DNA of 64,000 nucleotides from Bradyrhizobium sp. BR 10289 (GCF_019455385.1 NZ_JACOFR010000031.1:22005-86004); one strand, 5' to 3'; positions 8,756 through 17,718 are shown, counted from the stretch's first letter. A program made the numbers and translations. The notes: a model not told the origin generated them from the letters alone.

Positions 8756-8777
8756 ATTATGTCTCCCTCTCGCCTCT

Positions 8778-8863
8778 CCGTCATGGCCGGGCTTGTCCCG
8801 GCCATCCACGGATTCGCTATCAAACAAGACGTGGGTGCCCGGGACAAGCCCGGGCACGACGAT
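8778..8863. repeat. Dispersed inverted repeat (cgtcatggccgggcttg type)
   Basis: An 86-base element with inner inverted arms: GGCCGGGCTTGTCCCGGCC on one side and GCCCGGGACAAGCCCGGGC on the other. It lies between hisS and the tautomerase gene and is another family of the palindromic repeats seen between genes throughout this window. Confidence 0.6.
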
Positions 8864-8875
8864 CGAAACGAATGG

Positions 8876-10504
8876 CTAGCCCCAGCTCACGTCATGGCGC
8901 GCGAGGACCTCACGCACCTTTAAAACCAGATCGGCCTCGCTGCACGAGAACTGCGCGGGGCGCGTCTCGCGCCATTCCTGGTTGGAGGCGATCGCGGCCG
9001 CCGCCTTGGCGCCCTCGACCAGATCCTTGATCTGCAGCTCGCCGCGCGCCTTTTCATCCGAGCCCTGGATGATCACGCAAGGCGAGTTGCGACGGTCGGC
9101 ATATTTGAGCTGGTTGCCCATGTTCTTGGGATTGCCGAGATAGAGCTCGGCGCGGATGCCGGCGCTACGCAAAGACGCCACCATCTTCTGGTAGTCGGCG
9201 ACACGGTCGCGGTCGAACACGGTGACGACGACGGGCCCGAATTCGCGGCGCGTGTCGAGCTTGCCGAGCAGGGTCAGCGCAGCCTGGAGGCGCGAGACGC
9301 CAATCGAGAAACCGGTCGCCGGCACCGGCTCGCCGCGGAAGCGCGAGACCAGACCATCATAGCGCCCGCCGCCACCCACAGAGCCGAAGCGCACGGGACG
9401 CCCCTTCTCGTCCTTGGTCTCGAGCAGCAGCTCGACCTCGTAGACCGGGCCGGTGTAATATTCGAGGCCGCGCACCGTCTCAGCTGTAATTCTGAAGCGC
9501 TTCGAGCCGTAGCCAGCTGCTTCCATCATCGTGAGAATTTGGCGCAGCTCGCTTATTCCCTCCCGCCCAACCGCAGACTCAGAAACGAGCTCCTGCCAAC
9601 CTTCTAGCAACTTGGAGTTGTTGTAGAAGTATCGCTTGTTAGGCTTAGCGGGAAGAGAGGTAACCTCTGCCATCTCTTCGCCTGTTCTAATCCATTCGTC
9701 GTCAGTAGGCTGATGCCACATAGTTGTATCAGCCCAAGTTTCACCGTGCCCGGTGATGAAGCTTAGAATCACGCCGATGGCTGAGTCCGACAAATGTGCG
9801 CCGTGAGTGAAATCCCCGCTCTCGTCCTTACGTCCGGCGCCAAGCAAGTCTCGGACACCTGCCTCGCCTAGCCGATCAAATTTATCAATGGCTCGCAATA
9901 CAGTGAGACGACGTCCGAAATTTTCGGTACCGCCAATCCCGATCGATTCCATTACGCCGTCGAGCACTTTGCGGTTATTTACCTTCACAACGTACTGACC
10001 ACGCTCAATACCCAGCTTTTCCATCGTGTCCGCGGCCATCATGCAGATCTCGGCATCCGCCGCCGGCGTCGCCGAGCCGACGGTGTCGGCGTCGAACTGC
10101 ATGAACTGGCGGAAGCGGCCGGGGCCGGGTTTTTCGTTGCGGAAGACGTAGCCGACCCGGTAGCTGCGATAGGGCAGCACCAGACCGTCGGTGCCGTAGC
10201 GCTCGCCGACATAGCGGGCGAGCGGCGCGGTCAGGTCGTAGCGCAGGCTGATCCACTGCTCGTCGTCGTCCTGGAACGAGAATACGCCCTCGTTCGGACG
10301 GTCCTGGTCGGGCAGGAATTTTCCGAGCGCGTCGGTATATTCCATCGCCGGCGTCTCCACCGGCTCGAAACCATAGAGCTCGTAGACGGCGCGGATCTTC
10401 TCGACCATCTCGCGCGTCGCCCGGATCGCGGCGGGATCGCGATCCTCGAGCCCGCGCGGCAGCCGCGCCTTCAGTTTCTGGGGTTTTTTGGGTTTTTCGG
10501 CCAT
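8876..10504 (-). CDS. hisS: Histidyl-tRNA synthetase
   Basis: Class II synthetase that charges tRNA-His in the cytosol. The 542-residue chain is longer than the E. coli type, as in alphaproteobacteria. Motif 1 region PAMEYTDALGKFLPDQ is near residue 48; motif 2 RNEKPGPGRFRQFMQFDADTVG near residue 123; the histidine A motif RGLEYYTGPVYEVEL near residue 345; motif 3 GGGGRYDGLVSRF near residue 378. The C-terminal anticodon-binding domain follows. Bases of about 9480-10025 (residues about 160-341) have clearly lower GC (47-53% in lines counted) and ordinary-AT codons, unlike both ends, so the gene looks mosaic. ATG 10504 is preceded by a short spacer to a DUF2314 gene. Confidence 0.93.
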   Translation of the reverse strand: MAEKPKKPQKLKARLPRGLEDRDPAAIRATREMVEKIRAVYELYGFEPVETPAMEYTDALGKFLPDQDRPNEGVFSFQDDDEQWISLRYDLTAPLARYVGERYGTDGLVLPYRSYRVGYVFRNEKPGPGRFRQFMQFDADTVGSATPAADAEICMMAADTMEKLGIERGQYVVKVNNRKVLDGVMESIGIGGTENFGRRLTVLRAIDKFDRLGEAGVRDLLGAGRKDESGDFTHGAHLSDSAIGVILSFITGHGETWADTTMWHQPTDDEWIRTGEEMAEVTSLPAKPNKRYFYNNSKLLEGWQELVSESAVGREGISELRQILTMMEAAGYGSKRFRITAETVRGLEYYTGPVYEVELLLETKDEKGRPVRFGSVGGGGRYDGLVSRFRGEPVPATGFSIGVSRLQAALTLLGKLDTRREFGPVVVTVFDRDRVADYQKMVASLRSAGIRAELYLGNPKNMGNQLKYADRRNSPCVIIQGSDEKARGELQIKDLVEGAKAAAAIASNQEWRETRPAQFSCSEADLVLKVREVLARHDVSWG

Positions 10505-10543
10505 GCGGGCGTTTACCAGCCGACGGGCGGGGCGGCAACTGCC

Positions 10544-11095
10544 CTACGGCTGCTCCATCCGCGCCCGCAGCGCGTCAGCGTCGGGTTTCGGCATGGATTT
10601 CAGCAGTGGCTTGATGGTTTCGCCGCCGACGATCTTGTCGTTGCGCATGAACATCCAATCGGAGATGTCGGCATCCTTGAACTCAGTGAGGTCTCCGAAC
10701 CGCTTTCCGGGCAGGTTCCGCGGTGTGTCGGCAAAACGCGCTGCATAGTCCCCACCCGGAAGCTTCTTCACGTCACTCACCCAGATGTACTCGTCATCCC
10801 CAGCGGTCTGAAATCGCACCTTGAGGGTGTGCTCCGTCTCTGTGCGTTTCGGCGCGTTATAGGAAGCCCAGAACACCGGCAGCGTGGCGCGTGCGCGAGC
10901 GATCGCTGCATTCATCTCGGGGTCTGTGTCGGCCACACGGATGACCCAGTCCGCCGCCTCCACGGTGGACCTGGGCCTCAATGTTAGAATACCGAAGACA
11001 GCCGCTGCCGTGACGACAGCGGATACGGCCCATTTGATGGACTGGAGAGGGGAGGCCATGACCGCAATGTCTGAGAACCCTAATGTCCCAGCCAT
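10544..11095 (-). CDS. DUF2314 domain-containing membrane-anchored protein
   Basis: About 183 residues. A hydrophobic segment at roughly 15-40 (IKWAVSAVVTAAAVFGILTL) should anchor it in the inner membrane, with the rest outside or inside as a single DUF2314 (YegJ-like) domain. Recognisable pieces are ARATLPVFWASYNAPKRTETEH, FRFQTAGDDEYIWVSDVKK-like (VRFQTAGDDEYIWVSDV) and the closing ISDWMFMRNDKIVGGETIKPLL. Function is unknown. The most likely start is ATG 11095; ATG 11059 would begin just before the membrane segment. GC is somewhat lower than neighbouring core genes. It sits between hisS and ilvE on the same strand. Confidence 0.75.
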   Translation of the reverse strand: MAGTLGFSDIAVMASPLQSIKWAVSAVVTAAAVFGILTLRPRSTVEAADWVIRVADTDPEMNAAIARARATLPVFWASYNAPKRTETEHTLKVRFQTAGDDEYIWVSDVKKLPGGDYAARFADTPRNLPGKRFGDLTEFKDADISDWMFMRNDKIVGGETIKPLLKSMPKPDADALRARMEQP

Positions 11096-11219
11096 TGTCA
11101 CATAGTTGCACTGATGATTTCAACAACTAAGGGTTAGCGCCGTCCAGACAAAAGGATCGCCTGCGCCGCCGATCCTTTTCGCCAGCTTGGCCCCGGCGCT
11201 CCCGCCGGGGCACGGAGCA

Positions 11220-12302
11220 TCAAAACACCTTGCGGATCCAGTTGTGGGGATCGTTGGTGCGGCCGTATTGGATGTCGACGAGCTGCTTGCGCAGGCCCAT
11301 GGCGACGGGGCCGGCGGCGCCGCCCGAGATCTCGAAATCGCCGCTGACCGAGCGCACCTTGCCGATCGGCGAGATGACGGCGGCGGTGCCGCAGGCAAAG
11401 GCCTCCTTCAGCCGGCCGGAGGCCGCATCCTTGCGCCACTGGTCGAGCGAATATGGTTCCTCCCGCACGGTCTTTCCGGCATCGCGGGCGAGCGTGATGA
11501 TGGAGTCGCGGGTGATGCCGGGCAGGATGGTGCCGAGCGGCGGCGTCGAGAGCGAGCCGTCGTCGAACACGAAGAACACGTTCATGCCGCCGAGCTCCTC
11601 GATGTATTTGCGCTCGACCGCATCGAGAAAGACGACCTGGTCGCAGCCGTGCTGGATCGCTTCAGCCTGGGCGCGCAGGCTCGCCGCATAATTGCCGCCG
11701 CATTTGACCGCGCCGGTGCCGCCGATCGCAGCGCGGGTGTAGTTCTCGGAGACCCAGATCGAGACCGGGGCGGGTCCGCCCTTGAAGTACGAGCCGACCG
11801 GCGAGGCGATCACCGCAAAAATGTACTCGGACGACGGCTTGACGCCGAGGAAGGTCTCGCTCGCGATCATGAAAGGACGCAGGTAGAGGCTGCCCTCGCC
11901 GCCCGGCATCCAGGCGCGATCGATGCGGACGACCTGCTCGACCGCCTCGATGAAGACGTCCTCCGGCAACTGCGCCATCGCCATGCGGTCGGCGGAGTCC
12001 TTGAAGCGGCGCGCATTGGCGTCGGGACGGAACAGGTTCACGCCGCCATCATCGCGCTTATAGGCCTTGAGGCCTTCGAAGATTTCCTGGGCGTAGTGCA
12101 GCACCGCGCCGGCCGGATCCATCTGGAAGTTCGTGCGCGCCTCGATCTTTGCCTCGTACCAGCCGCCCTTGGCCTGGTTGTAGCGGACGACCGCCATATG
12201 ATCGGTGAAGACCCGCCCGAAGCCGGGGTCCACCAGCTTGGCGACGCGGTCCTTTTCGGACGTCGGATTGGATGCGGGCTGGATGTCGAATTTCATGCTC
12301 AT
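11220..12302 (-). CDS. ilvE: Branched-chain amino acid aminotransferase
   Basis: Fold-type IV PLP enzyme that interconverts leucine, isoleucine and valine with their 2-oxo acids. The 360-residue length fits the longer (eukaryote-like, group II) BCAT type. Visible motifs are LHYAQEIFEGLKAYK near residue 70, the PLP lysine in TGAVKCGGNYAASL at about residue 200, EELGGMNVFFVF near residue 238 and EAFACGTAAVISPIG near residue 315. ATG 12302 has a GGGAGG ribosome site eight bases upstream. It is transcribed away from the MarR gene across a 339-base spacer. Confidence 0.93.
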   Translation of the reverse strand: MSMKFDIQPASNPTSEKDRVAKLVDPGFGRVFTDHMAVVRYNQAKGGWYEAKIEARTNFQMDPAGAVLHYAQEIFEGLKAYKRDDGGVNLFRPDANARRFKDSADRMAMAQLPEDVFIEAVEQVVRIDRAWMPGGEGSLYLRPFMIASETFLGVKPSSEYIFAVIASPVGSYFKGGPAPVSIWVSENYTRAAIGGTGAVKCGGNYAASLRAQAEAIQHGCDQVVFLDAVERKYIEELGGMNVFFVFDDGSLSTPPLGTILPGITRDSIITLARDAGKTVREEPYSLDQWRKDAASGRLKEAFACGTAAVISPIGKVRSVSGDFEISGGAAGPVAMGLRKQLVDIQYGRTNDPHNWIRKVF

Positions 12303-12641
12303 GTCCTTGCCTCCCGCTGCCGGTGGCGGCGCTGATCTGGCGCCCGCCTGCCCTGTTTGGGCCCGGCTGGCTTGATTGGGTTTCTGGCCGGAATGCCGCC
12401 AGCCTTGTTACGGCCGGTTTCCGTGGCCAGCATGCCGCTGAGGACATGCTTTTGCGGAAGGCGGAAGTCCAGTATGTTTTGCCGAAATGCCGCTCGACAA
12501 TCGCACGGTAGATCTGCTTCGGCCGTCGCCGCCTGTCCGGCTCACTCCGGCCGCCCCTGCTTCGATGCCGCCCGCCACGAAACGATCTAAAATTTCGTGC
12601 GGGTCGATCGTTTTGTAACATTGAACCCAAGATACGTCAAT
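12303..12641. other. Divergent intergenic region between ilvE and the MarR gene
   Basis: About 340 bases with no convincing gene. It should hold both divergent promoters. The MarR-proximal part is AT-rich and includes a 7-base inverted repeat at 12576-12599. No leader peptide rich in Leu, Ile or Val codons was found ahead of ilvE. Confidence 0.5.
12576..12599. promoter_or_regulatory. Inverted repeat, candidate MarR-type operator
   Basis: CACGAAA and TTTCGTG form exact inverted arms around a 10-base AT-rich centre, 43 bases before the MarR start codon. MarR proteins usually autoregulate by binding such dyads next to their own promoters. Assignment to this MarR protein is inference. Confidence 0.35.
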
Positions 12642-13184
12642 ATGCCTGACATAAATTTCGCGACTCCCTCTCAAGACGCTGCCGAGCCTCGGCCGGCCGC
12701 AGGTGACGGAGGCAATTTGCGCTGGGATATCATCGAGCTGCTGTTCTTCGCCTATCGCGATTTCGTCGGCGATCCCGACCAGGAGCTGGAGGCGTTCGGT
12801 TTCGGCCGGGCCCATCACCGGGTCATGCATTTCGTCTATCGCTATCCCGGGCTCAAGGTCGCCGACCTGCTCGACGTCCTGCGCATCACGAAACAGTCGC
12901 TCGGCCGGGTGCTCAAGCAGCTGCTGGACGAGGGCTACATCGTGCAGAAGACCGGCGACAATGACCGCCGTCAGCGGCTGCTCTTTGCGACCCCCAAGGG
13001 CGAAGCGCTGGTGCAGAAGCTCGCCGGGCTCCAGACCACGCGGATCACCAGGGCGCTCGCCGAGATGGCGCCCCAGGACGCCGAGACGGTGAAGCGCTTC
13101 CTGCGCGCGATGATCGACCGCGACGACCCGGACAAGGTGCTGGAGACGATCTTCGCCAACGTCAATCAAGACAGCAAGGAGTGA
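12642..13184 (+). CDS. MarR-family transcriptional regulator (PetP-like)
   Basis: 180 residues with an N-terminal tail and a winged-helix MarR domain: dimer helix, then HRVMHFVYRYPGLKVADLLDVL, recognition helix ITKQSLGRVLKQLLDEGYI at about residues 84-102, and the wing QKTGDNDRRQRLLFATPKG. The C-terminal helices complete the dimer interface. The gene overlaps the following response regulator by four bases (GTGA), and a histidine kinase follows. A MarR-response regulator pair is known as petP-petR in Rhodobacter capsulatus, where PetR is needed for cytochrome bc1; whether that role holds here is unknown. I chose ATG 12642. Confidence 0.85.
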   Translation: MPDINFATPSQDAAEPRPAAGDGGNLRWDIIELLFFAYRDFVGDPDQELEAFGFGRAHHRVMHFVYRYPGLKVADLLDVLRITKQSLGRVLKQLLDEGYIVQKTGDNDRRQRLLFATPKGEALVQKLAGLQTTRITRALAEMAPQDAETVKRFLRAMIDRDDPDKVLETIFANVNQDSKE

Positions 13185-13912
13185 CCGTGCCGCTCGCTGC
13201 CACGCTCGCCCGTCCGCCGATTGAGCCGGCCGACGACGCCCCACATCTGCTGCTGGTCGACGATGACCGCCGCATCCGCGATCTGCTCTCGCGTTTCCTC
13301 GCCGCCGAAGGCTACCGCGTCACCACCGCCGCAAGCGCCGGCGATGCGCGCTCGAAGTTGCTGGGCCTGCATTTCGACTTGCTCATCCTCGACGTGATGA
13401 TGCCCGGCGAGACCGGCTTCGACCTCGCCCGCTTCATCCGGACCTCCTCCTCGGTGCCGATCGTGATGCTGACGGCGCGGCACGAAGCGGAGGCCCGCAT
13501 CGAAGGCCTGCAAATCGGCGCCGACGACTACGTCGCAAAACCGTTCGAGCCGCGCGAGCTGGCGCTGCGCATCAACAACATCCTCAAGCGCGCCGCACCG
13601 CCGCCGCAAACCGTGGCGATCGAGAAGATCGCGTTCGGCCCCTACGTCTATCATCTGGATCGCGGCGAATTGCGCCAGGGCGAGGAGGTCATTCACCTCA
13701 CCGACCGCGAGCGCGAGATGCTGCGCATTCTCTCTGAGACCCCGGGCGAGACCGTGCCGCGCAGTGCGCTGACCGGCAACGGCAGCGTCAACGAGCGCGC
13801 CGTCGACGTGCAGATCAACCGCCTCAGGCGCAAGATCGAGACCGATCCCGCCAATCCGCTGTTCCTGCAGGCGGTGCGCGGCATCGGCTACCGCCTGGTG
13901 GCCTCGCCATAG
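13181..13912 (+). CDS. OmpR-family two-component response regulator (PetR-like)
   Basis: 243 residues. Receiver domain at about 22-140 with acidic pair VDDD near 26-29, phospho-acceptor Asp71 in LLILDVMMPG, the Thr/Ala switch MLTARH and Lys in YVAKPFEPREL. The C-terminal OmpR-type winged helix covers about 150-240, with LTDREREMLRIL and VDVQINRLRRKIETDP. It starts at GTG 13181 inside the MarR stop codon, so it is translationally coupled to that gene; a GTG at 13187 is an alternative. The next gene, 18 bases downstream, is its likely sensor kinase. Confidence 0.92.
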   Translation: MTVPLAATLARPPIEPADDAPHLLLVDDDRRIRDLLSRFLAAEGYRVTTAASAGDARSKLLGLHFDLLILDVMMPGETGFDLARFIRTSSSVPIVMLTARHEAEARIEGLQIGADDYVAKPFEPRELALRINNILKRAAPPPQTVAIEKIAFGPYVYHLDRGELRQGEEVIHLTDREREMLRILSETPGETVPRSALTGNGSVNERAVDVQINRLRRKIETDPANPLFLQAVRGIGYRLVASP

Positions 13913-13930
13913 TCAAGTGAAGCGCGCGAG

Positions 13931-15319
13931 ATGAGCACGATCGACACCGGCCTGACGCTTCTGAAGAGCGCGGCCGGCCGCGTCTCCGCCGCCAATGGCT
14001 GGATGGGCAACGCGTTCAAGGGCTGGATGCCGACCGGCCTCTACGCCCGCGCGCTGCTCATCATGATCGTGCCGATGGTGATCCTGCAATCGGTCGTCGC
14101 CTTCGTGTTCATGGAGCGGCACTGGAACACGGTGACGCGCCGCCTGTCGGCCGCGGTGGTGCAGGACATCGCCGCGCTGATCGACGTCTACAAGGGCTAT
14201 CCGCAGGACAAGGACCGCAACGAGATCCGCCGCATCGCGCAGCAACGCCTCGGCCTCGTCGTCGACTTCCTGCCCGCCGGCGACATGCCGCCGCCGGGAC
14301 CAAAGCCGTTCTTCTCGCTGCTCGATCAGACGCTGTCGGTGCAGCTCGGCCGCCAGATCGGCCGCTCGTTCTGGATCGACACGGTCGGCCGCTCCAACCT
14401 GGTCGAGATCCGCATCCAGCTCGACGATGCCGTGATGCGGGTGTTCGCGCAGCGCAGCGCCGCCTATGCCTCGAACTCGGAAATCTTCCTGTTCTGGATG
14501 GTCGGCACGTCCTCGATCCTGCTGATCGTCGCCGTGCTGTTCCTGCGCAACCAGATCAAGCCGATCCTGCGCCTTGCGGATGCCGCAGAAAGCTTCGGCA
14601 AAGGCCGCGAGGCGCCGAACTTCAGACCGCGCGGCGCGCGCGAGGTGCGGCGTGCGGCGGTCGCCTTCCTGGAAATGAAATCGCGCATCGAGCGCACGAT
14701 GGAACAGCGCACCGCGATGCTCGCCGGCGTCAGCCACGATCTGCGCACCATCCTGACCCGCTTCAAGCTCGAGCTGGCGCTGATCGGCGACAGCCCCGAG
14801 CTCGAGGGCATGCGCAAGGATGTCGACGAGATGTCGATGATGCTGGAGGATTACCTGGCCTTTGCCCGCGGCGATTCCGGTGAGCAGTCACAGCCGACCG
14901 ACATGTCGCAGGCGCTCGAGGAGCTGCGCAGCGACGCCGAACGCCACGGCCACGCCGCGACCGTCGCCTTCAACGGCCTGCCCGTGGTCACGGTGAAGCC
15001 GGCCTCGTTCAAGCGCTGCCTCGCCAATCTCGTCACCAACGCCGCCCGCTACGGCAAGAGCATCGCCATCACCGGCCAGCGCGATCACCGTTATTTGACC
15101 GTGACGGTCGACGACGACGGACCCGGCATCCCCGCGCATTTGCGCGAGGAGGTTTTCAAGCCGTTCCTGCGGCTCGACAACGCCCGCAACCAGGACGAAG
15201 GGGGCACCGGCCTTGGCCTCGCGATCGCCCGCGACATCGCCCGCTCGCATGGCGGCGACATCACGCTCAGCGACAGCCCGATGGGAGGATTGAGGGCGAG
15301 CGTGCGAATACCGGTGTAG
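13931..15319 (+). CDS. Sensor histidine kinase (EnvZ-like)
   Basis: 462 residues. Two membrane segments near residues 37-62 and 182-207 flank a periplasmic sensor of about 120 residues. A HAMP-like linker follows, then the dimerisation domain with phospho-acceptor His269 in AGVSHDLRTILTRFKLEL. The ATPase domain has the N box LANLVTNAARYG, G1 DDDGPGIP and G2 GTGLGLAIARDIARSHGG. The layout is that of EnvZ/OmpR-class kinases, matching the OmpR-type regulator 18 bases upstream. The stimulus is unknown. Confidence 0.92.
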   Translation: MSTIDTGLTLLKSAAGRVSAANGWMGNAFKGWMPTGLYARALLIMIVPMVILQSVVAFVFMERHWNTVTRRLSAAVVQDIAALIDVYKGYPQDKDRNEIRRIAQQRLGLVVDFLPAGDMPPPGPKPFFSLLDQTLSVQLGRQIGRSFWIDTVGRSNLVEIRIQLDDAVMRVFAQRSAAYASNSEIFLFWMVGTSSILLIVAVLFLRNQIKPILRLADAAESFGKGREAPNFRPRGAREVRRAAVAFLEMKSRIERTMEQRTAMLAGVSHDLRTILTRFKLELALIGDSPELEGMRKDVDEMSMMLEDYLAFARGDSGEQSQPTDMSQALEELRSDAERHGHAATVAFNGLPVVTVKPASFKRCLANLVTNAARYGKSIAITGQRDHRYLTVTVDDDGPGIPAHLREEVFKPFLRLDNARNQDEGGTGLGLAIARDIARSHGGDITLSDSPMGGLRASVRIPV

Positions 15320-15381
15320 CTGGTTCTTCACCTTTCCCCGCTTGCGGGGCGAGGAAGCCCACCGGTTACGCGGCGACGACC

Positions 15382-15912
15382 CTACTTCGGCAACAACGCC
15401 TTCAGCTTATCCATGTCGCGCACGTTCATCTTGAAGCCGCCGGGCATGACGATGTCGCCGGGTTTCTGCTCCGGCTTGCAGGCGCCGAGCCACTTCGCTT
15501 CGAGCTGCATGGTGGTATCACGTCCCGCGGCACCGGCGGCTCCGCCTTGCGCATGGGAGGTGGTCTTCACCGTGTAGGCCGAGTTGAAATCGCCCGTGAT
15601 CTCGGCATGCGAGGTCGTGCTGATGCCGGCGACGCTGCACTCGGAATCGCTGACATAGCCGGTCGCAGTCTTCTTGACGTCCTGCCTGGAGCAGATCTGC
15701 TTGGCCATCGGGGAGACGTTGTTGGCCATCTCCTTGTCGACGGTCTCGTCGGTGCAATGCTGCATGGTCATCTCGGGCATCGCCGAGCCGGTCCTGACCA
15801 TTTTCATTTCCCACAGGCCTGCCTTGCGCACCGGCAGATCGTCGGCACAGGCAACGCCTGCCGACAACACAAAGCAAAGGGACGAGCCGAGCAAAGCAAG
15901 TTTGCGCGTCAT
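15382..15912 (-). CDS. DUF3617 domain-containing secreted protein
   Basis: 176 residues with a typical signal peptide (MTRKLALLGSSLCFVLSAGVACA, cut after about residue 23), so periplasmic. The mature part begins LPVRKAGLWEMKMV, the DUF3617 opening, and has four conserved Cys (QHCTDET, QICSRQD, SECSV, GACKPE) that could form two disulfides. Function unknown. ATG 15912 follows a GGGAGC site. A second small secreted-protein gene lies 45 bases upstream on the same strand. Confidence 0.82.
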   Translation of the reverse strand: MTRKLALLGSSLCFVLSAGVACADDLPVRKAGLWEMKMVRTGSAMPEMTMQHCTDETVDKEMANNVSPMAKQICSRQDVKKTATGYVSDSECSVAGISTTSHAEITGDFNSAYTVKTTSHAQGGAAGAAGRDTTMQLEAKWLGACKPEQKPGDIVMPGGFKMNVRDMDKLKALLPK

Positions 15913-15956
15913 GTGGGAAGCTCCCGGCGGAGAAATCGGGTCGTTACGACAACGCC

Positions 15957-16262
15957 TCAGTACAGCGTGCGGATCGGCTGGTCGGCGGCGCCATAGGGCA
16001 CCCAGCGGCAGGCGAACGAGATGTAACCGCCCTCGTAAGCCTGGATGGCGAGGAATTTCACGACCTTGCCGTAGCGCGCGCAATGATCGACCGCGACCTG
16101 CCGCGCATCGGTCTGGGTTGCCATCGAATAGGCGATGATGCCGCCGGTGTCGTTGCCCTTGAACGGAGGCACCGGAAGCAGATCGGCGCGCGCCGGCTGG
16201 CTCGCCATCAGACTCGAGACAACCAGGCTGGCCAGAAGGCCGGCGGCCGCAATGATTCGCAT
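15957..16262 (-). CDS. Small secreted hypothetical protein
   Basis: 101 residues: signal peptide MRIIAAAGLLASLVVSSLMA with cleavage near residue 26, then a short domain with two Cys (VDHCARYGK, FACRWVPYG) that may form a disulfide. The pattern of one Cys after GGIIAYS and one in a WVPYG ending is seen in small rhizobial periplasmic proteins, but I know no function. It precedes the DUF3617 gene on the same strand and may share its transcript. A longer frame upstream lacks a signal sequence, so ATG 16262 is preferred. Confidence 0.7.
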   Translation of the reverse strand: MRIIAAAGLLASLVVSSLMASQPARADLLPVPPFKGNDTGGIIAYSMATQTDARQVAVDHCARYGKVVKFLAIQAYEGGYISFACRWVPYGAADQPIRTLY

Positions 16263-16445
16263 TCCCGTTACTCCAATTGGTTGCTGGCACTTTACGGTGC
16301 CGAGAAGTCCGTGAAAAGAACCGAAGCCCTGCCGGCGCGACGTCGTGGTCAACTCCTCGCCAAGTGTTGCCGCGCTGCACTTGACCTCCCCCGGCCTTCG
16401 CGGCACCGTCCGACCCTCGAAAGACCTTAGCTGTCCGGATTGCCC

Positions 16446-16907
16446 ATGCGCGCCCTCTCCCTGAAATCGCTCCGCTTCGCCGCCCTGCTCGGCCTCATGT
16501 TCGGAGCGCTGTCGCTCGGTGAGGCCAAAGCCGCCAACCCGTTCGAGCTGAACTTCTGGCTGAGCGGGCCGCGCTATGACGGCACTGTTGCCGATTGCGA
16601 CAAGGCGTTGCCGACGATCGCCACCCAGTTCTGGGAGAAGGAAAGCTCGTTCTGGAATTCCTCGTTGAAGATCACCGGCTTCTCAGCCATTCACGAGGTC
16701 GCCTTCCGGCCCTGGCAGTCCGACAACATTCCGCGCCGCTATTGCACCGGTGAGGCCATGCTCACGGACGGCAAGGTGCGCAAGGTGCATTTCTCGATCG
16801 TCGAGGATGGCGGCTTCGCCGGCTACGGCAACGGGGTCGAATGGTGCGTGGTCGGGCTCGATCGCAACTGGGCCTACAACCCGGCCTGCCGCGCCGCCAA
16901 GCCCTGA
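16446..16907 (+). CDS. Secreted hypothetical protein
   Basis: 153 residues with a signal peptide (MRALSLKSLRFAALLGLMFG, cleavage near AKA31). The mature part has four Cys (DCDKALP, YCTGEAM, WCVVGLD, PACRAAK), likely two disulfides, and many aromatic residues (NPFELNFWLSGPRYDG; FWEKESSFWNSS). No named domain recognised. It is transcribed divergently from the small secreted-protein gene at 16262. The TTG six bases upstream of ATG 16446 is a less likely start. Confidence 0.7.
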   Translation: MRALSLKSLRFAALLGLMFGALSLGEAKAANPFELNFWLSGPRYDGTVADCDKALPTIATQFWEKESSFWNSSLKITGFSAIHEVAFRPWQSDNIPRRYCTGEAMLTDGKVRKVHFSIVEDGGFAGYGNGVEWCVVGLDRNWAYNPACRAAKP

Positions 16908-17025
16908 TTCGAAAGACCCTGCTTCGGCCGATCAAGCGGCCCACAGTTCGTCGCTCGAAATTTGTTCTTGAAATGTTCTCGTTGCCTGCTAGGCTGGTTA
17001 CACAGTCTAGTTGAGGGGCGTCGCC

Positions 17026-17718
17026 ATGTTTCATTCCAGATTGCATTCGTTCTCCCGTCTGCTGATCTCGCTCACCCTTGCTACCGGGCTGGCCATGCTG
17101 GCGGGTGGCGCGAAGGCCCTGGACAAGCGGCAGAACGTGCCGGGCGAATTCGATTTCTATGTGCTGTCACTGTCGTGGTCGCCCTCGTTCTGCGAGGAGG
17201 CGGCCGAGCGCGGCGGCCGCTCCCAGGCCCAGTGCAGCGGGCGGCCCTATGCTTTCGTGGTGCACGGGCTGTGGCCGCAATATGAGAACGGCTTTCCGGA
17301 ATATTGCCAGCGGCCCTCGCCGCGGCTGAACCGCAGCATCGTCTCCTCGATGCTCGATTTGATGCCGGCGCCGGGCCTGATCTTCAACGAATGGGACAAG
17401 CACGGCACCTGCTCCGGGCTGACCGACCGCAATTATTTCGAGACGATCCGCAAAGCGCGCGCCGCGATCAAGATTCCGGCCGAATATCTCGACCTGTCGC
17501 AGGCCAAGACCGTTGCGCCTGCGGCGGTCGAAGAGGCCTTCATCAAGGCCAATCCGGGCCTGAGCAATGCCGCCGTCTCGGTCACCTGCAACCGGACGCG
17601 ACTGTCCGAGGTCCGCATCTGCCTCAGCAAGGATTTGCAGTTCCGCGCCTGCGATGAAATCGACCGCCGCGCCTGCCGCCGCGACGAGGTGACGATGCCG
17701 CCGATCAGGGGTGGGTAG
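17026..17718 (+). CDS. Ribonuclease T2 family protein
   Basis: 230 residues with an N-terminal signal peptide ending near ALA/residue 32, so periplasmic or secreted. Both T2 catalytic segments are intact: FVVHGLWPQ with His80 and NEWDKHGTCS with Glu122 and His126. Several Cys (FCEEAAER, QCSGR, YCQRP, GTCSG) match the disulfide pattern of the family. T2 enzymes cut single-stranded RNA through a 2',3'-cyclic phosphate and probably scavenge RNA. ATG 17026 is chosen; the upstream in-frame TTG at 17011 would spoil the signal peptide. Confidence 0.9.
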   Translation: MFHSRLHSFSRLLISLTLATGLAMLAGGAKALDKRQNVPGEFDFYVLSLSWSPSFCEEAAERGGRSQAQCSGRPYAFVVHGLWPQYENGFPEYCQRPSPRLNRSIVSSMLDLMPAPGLIFNEWDKHGTCSGLTDRNYFETIRKARAAIKIPAEYLDLSQAKTVAPAAVEEAFIKANPGLSNAAVSVTCNRTRLSEVRICLSKDLQFRACDEIDRRACRRDEVTMPPIRGG

